The translations under genes and the position numbers were made by a program. Shown here in pieces: positions 7,664-14,358 of a DNA stretch of 14,796 bases; position 1 is the stretch's first letter, and each line of letters opens with the position of its first letter. The DNA comes from Oligoflexia bacterium. GTDB lineage: Bacteria > Bdellovibrionota > UBA1018 > CAIMNF01. Location: assembly GCA_903858975.1 (NCBI GenBank), contig CAIOKW010000095.1, positions 1 to 14,796 on the forward strand. Direction: 5' to 3'. Under the pieces are notes generated by a model. That model was not told the DNA's origin. It saw only the letters and a program-made list of their open reading frames with translations, and did not search any database.

Positions 7664-8101
7664 ATGTCTAACTCAACGCACCAGGGGACAGTGCTGTCCC
7701 TACCTGTCATTCTCATCGTGGATGATGAGCTCGAAGTCAGGAAACTCCTGCGGGAGTTTCTAGGTTGGAGTGGGTATGCGGTTCTCGAAGCCGAAAATGG
7801 TCATCATGCTCTGAATATTCTAAAAGCTTGCTCTCATGAGCCTAATGATCAGAAGCCTTTCCCAGACCTGATCATTACCGACCTGACGATGCCGGGGATG
7901 AGTGGAATGGAACTAATCCAGGCTATTAGGAGTGGGGTTGATTTCAAGACGGAGTTGAGCAGTATTCCTATTCTAGTTTTCAGTGGGAACGTCGATCAAG
8001 GCCATCAATGGAAATCTCAAGTAGAGGGTGTGATCGAGAAGCCAATCGATTTTGCTACTTTATTAGAAGTAGTGGATGGAGTTCTGAAAAAAAGAGAATA
8101 G
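7664..8101 (+). CDS. Single-domain response regulator (CheY-like receiver)
   Basis: A receiver domain that would be phosphorylated on aspartate by a histidine kinase. ILIVDDE supplies the acidic pair, LIITDLTMPGMSG carries the phospho-acceptor Asp, VFSGN supplies the Ser/Thr position, and IEKPID holds the conserved Lys, so all switch residues are present. No output domain follows, so it acts either by protein contact or as a relay. Its kinase is not in the window. The start is uncertain: ATG 7664 gives 145 residues but has no clear ribosome binding site; a GTG at 7691 has AGGGG just upstream; an ATG at 7574 adds 30 residues that cross the dyad element and do not look like receiver sequence. 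It diverges from the XRE-type gene. Confidence 0.85.
   Translation: MSNSTHQGTVLSLPVILIVDDELEVRKLLREFLGWSGYAVLEAENGHHALNILKACSHEPNDQKPFPDLIITDLTMPGMSGMELIQAIRSGVDFKTELSSIPILVFSGNVDQGHQWKSQVEGVIEKPIDFATLLEVVDGVLKKRE
7685..7700. repeat. Palindrome GGGACAG-TG-CTGTCCC (REP-like)
   Basis: A perfect 7-bp inverted repeat with a 2-base centre, preceded by CACCAG. It lies at the 5' end of the response-regulator frame, upstream of the first receiver strand. Short GC-rich palindromes of this type are often dispersed extragenic (REP) elements mobilised by REP-associated transposases. Whether this one is repeated in the genome cannot be seen here. It could also fold at the start of the mRNA and affect initiation at the GTG 7691, which it contains. 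Confidence 0.5.
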
Positions 8102-8217
8102 CTTTGATTCATTATTATTAATGTCTGGCTTGCGAGCAAATCACCCAAGAGCGAGACAAATCATCCCAAATTCTTTCACCTTCTCAATCACTCCAGGCAG
8201 GACTATGATGTTCGCGC

Positions 8218-9039
8218 ATGAACTTCGTTCGAAAAATTGTGAAATGGATCAAAGCTCATCGTCTCGTCAGTCTTCTCATCTTTATGTTTTTGATTGTTGG
8301 ATTGATCGGATTTCGATTTGTCAAAAACCGCACTGATGGAATACTGACCGATCCGATTACTCGAGGCCCGATTATCAATTCTGTTTATGGAATTGGAACC
8401 GTTTTGGCGAACAAGAGTTATCAGCTGAAAGTCGGAGTGGTCAGTACGATTGAAGAACTTTATGTAAAAGAAGGAGATACGGTTAAAAAAGGAGCAGCCT
8501 TTGCGAAAATTGATGGCATTGTTTATCGCGCACCTTTTAAGGGAACCGTTACCTATCTACCTTACAAAGTCAGGGAGAATATTTTTAGTAATATCCCGAT
8601 TTTGACGATCGTGGATCTCACGGATCGGTATTTGATTATTTCTCTAGAACAGCAGGGAGCGCTTCGGGTGCGACACGGGCAATCGGTAAAAATGAGCTTC
8701 GATACGATTCGAGAACAAAACTACGATGGAGTGGTTCAATCGGTCTATTCGAATGAAGGGAACTTCTTAGCGCGAATTGATCTGTCGACTCTGCCAGAGC
8801 GCATTCTGCCGGGCATGACTGCGGATGTGGCGATTTCAATTGAAACGCGTGAGAAGGTCATGCTGGTTCCGGTGGCTTCTCTCGAGAGAGGGGGGATTGT
8901 GTGGCGGAAGAGAGGCAGGGGAATCCCAAGTAAAGTACCCATTAAAATTGGAATCGTGGATAAGGCTATGGCAGAAGTAGTCTCGGGCGAACTGAGCGAA
9001 GGCGACCGCTTATTGATTAGAAAGAATAGTTCACTATGA
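8218..9039 (+). CDS. Periplasmic adaptor (HlyD/MacA-like membrane fusion protein) without coiled-coil hairpin
   Basis: A 273-residue membrane-anchored adaptor for an ABC exporter. A basic N terminus is followed by one transmembrane helix (about 17-33), then a lipoyl half (72-99, with EELYVKEGDTVKKGAAFAKID), the second lipoyl half almost immediately after (101-111, VYRAPFKGTV), a beta-barrel region (about 135-208) and a membrane-proximal domain (about 210-270). In MacA, AcrA and HlyD the two lipoyl halves are separated by a long alpha-helical hairpin that meets TolC; here only a residue or two separates them. The protein is correspondingly short against the usual 370 or so. It therefore probably links the permease to a periplasmic substrate without docking on TolC by that route. 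There is no clear ribosome binding site at ATG 8218. The stop overlaps the permease start (ATGA), indicating translational coupling. Confidence 0.85.
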   Translation: MNFVRKIVKWIKAHRLVSLLIFMFLIVGLIGFRFVKNRTDGILTDPITRGPIINSVYGIGTVLANKSYQLKVGVVSTIEELYVKEGDTVKKGAAFAKIDGIVYRAPFKGTVTYLPYKVRENIFSNIPILTIVDLTDRYLIISLEQQGALRVRHGQSVKMSFDTIREQNYDGVVQSVYSNEGNFLARIDLSTLPERILPGMTADVAISIETREKVMLVPVASLERGGIVWRKRGRGIPSKVPIKIGIVDKAMAEVVSGELSEGDRLLIRKNSSL

Positions 9040-10286
9040 TTTTTCTAGCCTTTCGATATCTACTAGAACGAAAGCGACAGACTTTTTTTACACTCTTTGG
9101 CGTTTTTTTGGGCTCCATGGCCTATGTTTCGGTTTCCGGTTTTTTTGTGGGGTTTCACGAGTATGTGATTCAACAATTGGTGAACAATTCAGCGCAGGTT
9201 CACATTCAAGCAAAACAAGACTATCTGACGACCCATCAGCTCGATGAAGCTTTTTATTCAAAGGCCTATCACCATGTTTTTTGGGAGGATCCACCGTCTG
9301 GAACCATTGGGTTCTTAGAGGTGCAAAACCCTCAGAGTTGGTACGAGCGATTGAAGCAGGACCCAAGAGTCGAGGCCTTTTCTCCGATCATGGGTGCACC
9401 GGTTCTTTTTACTCTCGCAAAGATCTCTGTGTCTTCATCGCTGACCGGATGTGATCCTTACCAGCAGTCTAAGGTGACCAGTATTGCAGACTATATGGTA
9501 GAGGGTAAGTTTATCGATATTGGTGCGGGTGGAAACCGAGTGATCTTAGGAGATGAACTAATGAAGCGGCTTGGGGCAGGGGTTGGTCAAACGGTGCAGG
9601 TTTCTGTTGGCAATGCTGAGTCGACCCCTTTCAAAGTCGTAGGCCGGTATTACTTTGGGAATCGTGCAGCAGACTCGATGGCTTTTGGTTCACTTCAAGA
9701 TGTGCAGAAATTAAACAGAACACCGAATCGAGTGACGGAGATTGCCGTCAGGCTCAAAGACTATACGCAAGCGGCTTCCATGGCGACAGCGTGGTCAGAG
9801 ATCACTCCCGAACGAACGGAGAGCTGGGATCAACAGAATCTCAATTTCTTTTATATGATTCGTATTCAAAATGCGCTTCGTTTTTCAATGATTGCAGCGA
9901 TTCTCATTGTTGCGGGATTTGGTATCTATAATGTTCTCAATATGACCGTAAACCAAAAACGACAAGACATCGCGATTTTAAGGTCGATGGGTTATGACAC
10001 GCTTGAAATTATTACTCTGTTTTTTTCACAGGGTTTAATATTGGGTTCGATTGGGGCGGCTTTTGGTCTTTTCTTTGGTTATTTGTTTTGTCGTTATCTG
10101 AAGACCATTTCTTTTATGATGAAAACGGCTTCTAATCCAAACGGGAATCTCATGATTTCGCTTGATCCTTCGCTCTATGTTCAAGGTGCGATTCTCGCAC
10201 TTTTGGCTGCATCCTTTGCGAGCATACTTCCCGCGCGATCAGCGGGTAAATTGACTCCGATTGAAATCATTAGGTCGGGGGGCTAG
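9036..10286 (+). CDS. ABC transporter permease, MacB/LolC-E/FtsX type
   Basis: A 416-residue inner-membrane protein with the four-helix FtsX/MacB architecture: one N-terminal helix (about 17-40, FFTLFGVFLGSMAYVSVSGF), a large periplasmic domain (about 41-280), and three C-terminal helices (about 281-303, 326-352 and 380-399). The cytoplasmic loop KRQDIAILRSMGY (308-320) is the ATPase-contact region typical of this class. Members couple ATP hydrolysis in the cytoplasm to mechanical work in the periplasm (lipoprotein release, peptide or drug export, hydrolase activation) and usually do not carry substrate through the membrane themselves. The gene overlaps the adaptor gene by 4 bases and is followed after 3 bases by the ATPase gene, so the three form one operon. 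Substrate is unknown. Confidence 0.9.
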   Translation: MIFLAFRYLLERKRQTFFTLFGVFLGSMAYVSVSGFFVGFHEYVIQQLVNNSAQVHIQAKQDYLTTHQLDEAFYSKAYHHVFWEDPPSGTIGFLEVQNPQSWYERLKQDPRVEAFSPIMGAPVLFTLAKISVSSSLTGCDPYQQSKVTSIADYMVEGKFIDIGAGGNRVILGDELMKRLGAGVGQTVQVSVGNAESTPFKVVGRYYFGNRAADSMAFGSLQDVQKLNRTPNRVTEIAVRLKDYTQAASMATAWSEITPERTESWDQQNLNFFYMIRIQNALRFSMIAAILIVAGFGIYNVLNMTVNQKRQDIAILRSMGYDTLEIITLFFSQGLILGSIGAAFGLFFGYLFCRYLKTISFMMKTASNPNGNLMISLDPSLYVQGAILALLAASFASILPARSAGKLTPIEIIRSGG

Positions 10287-10289
10287 CAT

Positions 10290-10949
10290 TTGGGTATTAA
10301 AGCGAGTGGTATTGGAAAGGTGATTGGTGATCCACCCACGCGGGTACTTTCTGAGATATCGTTTTCGATTGAGGATGGTGAGTTTGTAGCGCTCACTGGA
10401 CGTTCGGGTTCAGGCAAAAGTACACTTTTGTACCTTTTGAGTACCCTTGATAATCCGACTGAAGGTAAAATTGAGATCTCGGGTGTTGATGTGAGTGTGA
10501 TGGATCAAGAGTCACTTCATGTTTTTCGCAATCAACAGGTAGGATTTGTGTTTCAGTTTCACTACTTGATCGCTGAACTCAACACGATTGAAAATGTTTT
10601 AATGCCTGCGTTTAAATTTGATGAAGCTTTAAAGCGTAAAAAATATGCCGAGTACCTACTCGAGCAATTTGGGCTCTCCGATAAGCGTCATCGCTTGCCT
10701 CGGCAACTCTCAGGTGGCGAGCAGCAGAGGGTGGCCATTGCGAGGGCTCTAGTCATGGAACCTAAATATCTCTTTGCAGATGAGCCTACAGGAAGCCTAG
10801 ATACCGTCAACGGTGATATTGTTATGAAAATCATTGCTGACGTGAATCGTGACCATAAAACCACGGTGGTAATGGTGACCCACGATCCTGATTTTGCTAA
10901 GCAGGCGAGGCGTCAGATCATGCTCGTGGATGGACGAATTTATAAATAG
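10290..10949 (+). CDS. ABC transporter ATP-binding protein, LolD/MacB type
   Basis: A 219-residue nucleotide-binding subunit for the permease upstream. It has Walker A GRSGSGKST (37-45), Q-loop Q89 in FVFQFHYLIAELN, signature LSGGEQQ (140-146), Walker B YLFADEP with D164 and E165, D-loop GSLD and H-loop H198 in VTHDP. All catalytic residues are present and the length is normal for the LolD family. The start codon is TTG at 10290, with a run of Gs (10276-10282) about 7 bases upstream as the ribosome binding site; no ATG lies near. The 3' end overlaps the convergent heme-barrel gene by 10 bases, so no intergenic terminator is possible between them. Confidence 0.92.
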   Translation: MGIKASGIGKVIGDPPTRVLSEISFSIEDGEFVALTGRSGSGKSTLLYLLSTLDNPTEGKIEISGVDVSVMDQESLHVFRNQQVGFVFQFHYLIAELNTIENVLMPAFKFDEALKRKKYAEYLLEQFGLSDKRHRLPRQLSGGEQQRVAIARALVMEPKYLFADEPTGSLDTVNGDIVMKIIADVNRDHKTTVVMVTHDPDFAKQARRQIMLVDGRIYK

Positions 10950-12070
10950 AAATGGCTCATGAACCAAGCGTAGTCTGTAAATTCGGTCCCTGGTCCACCC
11001 GTACGCGTTTTCTCATATGCGATATTAAATTCGAAATGAGACCTTGGAAAAATCTGGAACCCAAAACCATAGGTTTCTGCTTGAGACGCATCACTGATTA
11101 AATCAAATTTGCCGTACTCTTGTTGCCCGAAGACCCAGAGCCCATCCAGGAGCTCATAGGAGAGCTTTTGCGTCGATGCAAATCCTTTTGTATTGCTTGG
11201 ATTAGCAATCAATTCTGGGTGTAAGTATTGATAATCAATTTCTGAATGAATGGAGAGTTTTTGGGTGATGCCCCAGAGCCCGAAGACGCCGAGGAGCGTT
11301 CGTTGTTGGGTGGGTCTCTTACCGTACCAAAGGTTCCCGCCTATTCTTGAGCGCTCTGATGGAGCGTAGCTACCCTGCATGGCAAATCCTCGATCTTGGC
11401 GAGTTTGCTTGTCATCATAACGGCCTAGTATGCCCGTTACGAAGAAAGACCATTCATCATTAATGAAGTTTGCTTCAATATTATAGCTCTCAAAATTGTC
11501 ACCCAATTGAAGGGGGCCTCGGGTTAAAGATACGTGGTCAGGGGTTTTAATGCCGTAGGCGGGGAAATATTTCCCAACTCTTAAATTGAATAAATCATTG
11601 ATAGCGTATTGGGCAAAGTGCCGTCTTGCGATAAAGGATACGGTTTGCCCAGGAACGGGTTGCTCAATTCCAAGGGTTGCATCGAGAGTGAGCTTTTTTG
11701 CAAGGTTGTGCGCAAACTCCAGGTCCCCCTGCATCAATACTGTCTTCGCTAATCTGATGTTGGGATCATTTCGATAATAATAGACGGATCTAAAGTCTCC
11801 GCCCGCTTGAAGTGTTTTTTGTAATGGAGTTTCGGAAAGCGCACCATAAGCAAAGAGGTGTTCTTTTGATTTTTCATCCTTACTTTTGAACAGGGCTAGC
11901 TTTTCACGGACGATTTCGCGGCCATATTCATTGAGGAGTCCGCCCCCGGTTTGACTGATATGGCAGCTTCCGCAGTTTACATAACCGTATCGAATCATTT
12001 CAGGAAATGCGTGAACAGAGGGAGCCTGAAGAGCGAAAAGGCCTGCAAGTACGAGGAATAGACGGATCAC
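10940..12070 (-). CDS. Outer-membrane beta-barrel protein with N-terminal C-type heme motif
   Basis: A 376-residue exported protein with a signal peptide (cleavage near A21) and a single heme-attachment motif CGSCH (33-37) inside the stretch FPEMIRYGYVNCGSCHISQ. The motif is followed by GGGLLNEYGREI (42-53). From about residue 95 to the end the sequence alternates polar and aromatic residues in beta-barrel fashion (for example FRSVYYYR, FAQYAINDLFNLRVGKYF, NFIND-EWSFFVTGILGRYDD) and ends in an aromatic-rich strand, YAWFMSHFYL. I read it as an outer-membrane barrel carrying a covalently bound heme on its periplasmic N terminus. It could serve electron transfer or heme sensing at the outer membrane, but no axial sixth ligand or function is identifiable. 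Its ATG overlaps the YceI-family stop by 4 bases. Confidence 0.75.
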   Translation of the reverse strand: MIRLFLVLAGLFALQAPSVHAFPEMIRYGYVNCGSCHISQTGGGLLNEYGREIVREKLALFKSKDEKSKEHLFAYGALSETPLQKTLQAGGDFRSVYYYRNDPNIRLAKTVLMQGDLEFAHNLAKKLTLDATLGIEQPVPGQTVSFIARRHFAQYAINDLFNLRVGKYFPAYGIKTPDHVSLTRGPLQLGDNFESYNIEANFINDEWSFFVTGILGRYDDKQTRQDRGFAMQGSYAPSERSRIGGNLWYGKRPTQQRTLLGVFGLWGITQKLSIHSEIDYQYLHPELIANPSNTKGFASTQKLSYELLDGLWVFGQQEYGKFDLISDASQAETYGFGFQIFPRSHFEFNIAYEKTRTGGPGTEFTDYAWFMSHFYL

Positions 12071-12630
12071 TTTGCTTCACCCTTGACGCTTACTTTTACC
12101 GTGTTCTGGATCGTCATCCCCATAAATTCAGGAGGTGTGATTGCGAAGTCAGTTAGATTAATTTCAAACTTTGCGCCAAATTGAGTTTTATCAGCACTGC
12201 GGTCAAGTTCGAGTTTGCCTGTGATTTCTTTTTTTACGCCATGTAGGGTGAGTGTGCCTTTGAAATCAAGATCTTTTACTGAACCTGTTTTGTTGAATGG
12301 CACTTTGAGCTGATCGAACTTGAATTCTGAGGTTTCGAATTTGTTAACTTCAAAAACTTTTTCTCTCAGATGTTCATCTCTGATTTTCATTCCGGTTTCG
12401 AAATCAACAGGTTTTAGCTTAAAAAATCCATCCCATCGGTCCTTCCCTGGGGTCAGCGTGCCTTCTAGTTTAGAGTTTACGCCATGAATTTTTAACATAC
12501 TAGGTTTCCCAAGGGCAAAAAACTCCACCGTTCCGTTCTGGAGAGTGAGGGGGGCTTCGACTGGTTTTGGTTCAGTAGCGAAAGCAGAGGTGGTGAAGAG
12601 AAGGCAAGTGATCAATAGAGGTAATTTCAT
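12067..12630 (-). CDS. YceI-family periplasmic protein
   Basis: A 187-residue secreted protein of the YceI family, extended lipocalin-like beta-barrels that bind isoprenoid-type lipids such as polyprenyl or quinone-like molecules in the periplasm. After the signal peptide (MKLPLLITCLLFTTSAFA) come NGTVEFFALGKPSMLKIHGVN-type strands, MKIRDEHLREKVFEV (the family's central helix-loop, with MRDEHL-like residues), and DLDFKGTLTLHGVKKEITGKLEL. The start is ATG 12630: GGAG (12638-12641) lies 7 bases upstream, and the promoter at 12666-12695 would start transcription near 12659. A longer frame from ATG 12654 would leave a leader of only about five bases. The stop overlaps the start of the heme-barrel gene, indicating coupled translation and probably a joint redox or lipid-carrier function. 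Confidence 0.88.
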   Translation of the reverse strand: MKLPLLITCLLFTTSAFATEPKPVEAPLTLQNGTVEFFALGKPSMLKIHGVNSKLEGTLTPGKDRWDGFFKLKPVDFETGMKIRDEHLREKVFEVNKFETSEFKFDQLKVPFNKTGSVKDLDFKGTLTLHGVKKEITGKLELDRSADKTQFGAKFEINLTDFAITPPEFMGMTIQNTVKVSVKGEAK

Positions 12631-12665
12631 TTTGGAACTCCGATGGTTTTCCATTTTCTAGCCCC

Positions 12666-12695
12666 TATTAATTCTCTGCGGGTAGTGTTTGTCAA
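12666..12695 (-). promoter_or_regulatory. Sigma-70-like promoter of the YceI/heme-barrel operon
   Basis: On the minus strand TTGACA (12695-12690) is followed by a 17-base spacer and ATTAAT (12672-12667), a perfect -35 and a 4-of-6 -10 hexamer. Predicted initiation is near 12659, about 29 bases before the preferred YceI start. This is the clearest promoter in the window. Confidence 0.55.
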
Positions 12696-12783
12696 GTAAA
12701 GTGCCCTTGACCCATAGCATTTTGTGAATAAATCTCATCCGGGCGTGCAAGCTACTGTGATGCATGATTTAATGGGCCTAGCC

Positions 12784-13659
12784 ATGAAGAGCTTGATGTT
12801 AATTTTGCTATTGTCAGTTTTTGGATCCCTCTCGCCCGTACAAGCACTGGAGTGGCAGGGGCGGATTGAGAGGGTGCGAGATCACGCTCAGATCAGCATG
12901 CCTGAATTGGTGCAATCCCTGAGTGGTTCTCCTATGATCATTCTCGGTGAAAAACACGACACCGCGGCGATACAGCTTGCCCAAGCCTCGGTTATCGAGT
13001 CCATGGTGTCTACATTGAATATTCAAGATTTTACAACGGCTTGGGAATTCTTGAATTATACCACTCAGGATCAAACGAGGGATGCGTTTTTACGTTTTGT
13101 GTCGGGCTCTCTTACGGCGTCAGAGTTGTTAGTGATTACGGAGGGGAATGCAAAACTAATGAATTATGCTCCCATCCTTCAAGTGACCAAAAAGTGGGGT
13201 GGGCAGCTCCTGGGTGTAAACCTACCCCGAAGTGATAAGGATCCCGTAGTTCAAGGGGGCCTTTCGGCGGCCTATCCCAACACCGTTCCGCCCGGATTTG
13301 AAATGGGAAGTGGAGCCTATTTTGAGAGGTTTAGTGGGGCGATGCAGGGACATGCGACTCCGGATCAGGTGAGTAACTATTTTGCAGCCCAGTGCTTAAC
13401 GGATGATGTGATGGCTTATCACTTTCTCCGAGATTCCCAATCCAGTGTGCGTTTTTTGGTTTTAGGTGGGTTTCATTCGGACTATTTTGATGGAACGGTT
13501 GCTCGAATTCAAAAGCGAGCGCCCGAAAAAGGCGTAGCGGTCGTCCGGTTTATCGATGCCTCAGACTTTTCAGAAGCAGAGTTACTTTCATTGTCCGTGG
13601 ACCCTGTTTACGGGGATATTGCCGATTTCGTACTCTTCGTGAATGAGCCCCATCCCTGA
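12784..13659 (+). CDS. ChaN-like (DUF399) putative heme-binding protein
   Basis: A 291-residue protein of the ChaN/DUF399 family, named for a Campylobacter outer-membrane lipoprotein that binds heme and is iron regulated. Visible family features are MIILGEKHDTAAIQLAQASVI near the N terminus (the GE-x-H motif), TAWEFLNYTTQDQ, an AAQCLTDDVMAYHFL helix and a C-terminal VLGGFHSDYFDGTVARI strand-helix. ATG 12784 starts a signal peptide (MKSLMLILLLSVFGSLSPVQA) with no lipobox cysteine, so unlike ChaN it is probably soluble in the periplasm. An upstream GTG at 12724 would add 20 residues before the signal sequence and has no ribosome binding site; none of the starts has a good one. The gene diverges from the YceI/heme-barrel operon, which fits a shared role in heme handling, though this is inference. 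Confidence 0.8.
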   Translation: MKSLMLILLLSVFGSLSPVQALEWQGRIERVRDHAQISMPELVQSLSGSPMIILGEKHDTAAIQLAQASVIESMVSTLNIQDFTTAWEFLNYTTQDQTRDAFLRFVSGSLTASELLVITEGNAKLMNYAPILQVTKKWGGQLLGVNLPRSDKDPVVQGGLSAAYPNTVPPGFEMGSGAYFERFSGAMQGHATPDQVSNYFAAQCLTDDVMAYHFLRDSQSSVRFLVLGGFHSDYFDGTVARIQKRAPEKGVAVVRFIDASDFSEAELLSLSVDPVYGDIADFVLFVNEPHP

Positions 13660-13834
13660 GAGTCCAAGGACCTAAAGTTAACTCAACAGTTAAACATGCT
13701 CGCTCTTTTTAATTAAATAATGCCTATTTATAAGACGCCATGCGTAATAGTGTGCGCAAATCAAGTTCGCAGCCTATTACGAGGAGATTCAGTAATGGGC
13801 ATAACTAACCCGAATCTCATTAAACAGAGGTATT
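13660..13834 (+). other. Intergenic leader region between ChaN-like gene and small secreted-protein gene
   Basis: This 175-base region contains an AT-rich dyad TTAACT-CAAC-AGTTAA (13678-13693), an AT-rich tract (13706-13733) that could hold a -10 such as TTTATAA without a convincing -35, a stable-looking hairpin (13743-13781), a strong ribosome binding site GAGGAG (13781-13786) and the first part of a 17-codon ORF. No U-run follows either dyad closely enough to call a terminator. Confidence 0.5.
13743..13781 (+). promoter_or_regulatory. 5' leader hairpin
   Basis: CGTAATAG (13743-13750) pairs perfectly with CTATTACG (13774-13781). Inside, TGCG (13753-13756) pairs with CGCA (13768-13771) and AA with TT, with one bulged C and a 6-base loop ATCAAG. 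The last base of the stem is the first base of the GAGGAG ribosome binding site. It is probably a 5' untranslated-region structure that protects the mRNA or controls access to that site. It has no poly-U tail, so it is not an intrinsic terminator. Confidence 0.55.
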
Positions 13835-13848
13835 ATGAAACTAACTAA
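13795..13848 (+). CDS. 17-codon upstream ORF (leader peptide candidate)
   Basis: ATG 13795 has GAGGAG 8 bases upstream, the best-spaced ribosome binding site in this part of the window. The encoded peptide is MGITNPNLIKQRYYETN. Its stop (13846-13848) lies inside the next gene, overlapping it by 14 bases in a different frame. Ribosomes ending here would stop next to the downstream ATG, a geometry typical of translational coupling. No attenuation-type run of one amino acid is present. It may be a coupling leader or a chance ORF that happens to follow a good site. Confidence 0.4.
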   Translation: MGITNPNLIKQRYYETN

Positions 13849-14329
13849 TAAAGTAAAAAGCGTTCTAGCCATGTCAGCAATTTTGACTGCAGGAATGAGC
13901 TTAGCTCCTAGCAAGTCTGAAGCAGGTGTTGTGATCATGGTGAATCCTTCCTACGTGATTGAAACCGTGGGCGGTGCTGCGGCGATTGCGACCGGAATCT
14001 ATATGTGGATTCTTGCTGGAACCGACGATAGCAACCCGGCTGATGTCAACGGCCCAGCGGGCATGCTGTTTATCGTGTTAGGCGCTGATGGATCTATGAA
14101 GAAAGATCAGCTCGCTTCATCACTTCAAAAGAAATACAGCTTTATTGAAAACAATGAAGTGTTCACAGCACTCGCTGACTTGATTAAATCAAAAGCATCT
14201 ACAGCTGTAGCGAAAGATGGCAAAAAACTTGTTTCTGTTTCTCGTACAGAACTTGACAATCTACTCAGCTCAGTTGACTTGACTGGTAATGAGTCACTTG
14301 TAAATAAAATGGCTGCTGATCTTAAGTAA
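13835..14329 (+). CDS. Small secreted protein of unknown function
   Basis: A 164-residue protein with a signal peptide (MKLTNKVKSVLAMSAILTAGMSLAPSKSEA, 30 residues by my reading). A short hydrophobic Gly/Ala-rich stretch follows (about 44-62, GGAAAIATGIYMWILAG), which could be a membrane segment or part of a fold. The rest is polar and helical (SSLQKKYSFIENNEVFTALADLIKSK onward) without cysteines. AGAGG lies only 4 bases before the ATG. Translation may be aided by the overlapping 17-codon ORF upstream. Lysine codons and the early AAA/ACT-rich start look suited to strong expression. I do not recognise the family. The next gene on the same strand begins 29 bases later and is also secreted, so the two may be co-transcribed. 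Confidence 0.75.
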   Translation: MKLTNKVKSVLAMSAILTAGMSLAPSKSEAGVVIMVNPSYVIETVGGAAAIATGIYMWILAGTDDSNPADVNGPAGMLFIVLGADGSMKKDQLASSLQKKYSFIENNEVFTALADLIKSKASTAVAKDGKKLVSVSRTELDNLLSSVDLTGNESLVNKMAADLK

Positions 14330-14358
14330 TTTCGATTGTACTTTTTGAGGAGATTCGT

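Noticed and set aside
8121..8336. A frame of 71 codons overlapping the adaptor gene start.
   Set aside because: The overlapping adaptor frame has clear domains and a membrane helix; this frame has none.
12707..12734. TTGACC as -35 of a promoter for the ChaN-like gene.
   Set aside because: No acceptable -10 was found at 16-18 bases; TAAATC is the best match and too weak to annotate.
13678..13693. TTAACT-CAAC-AGTTAA as a terminator for the ChaN-like gene.
   Set aside because: The stem is only six mostly A/T pairs and the T-run begins more than ten bases later, so an intrinsic terminator is not supported.
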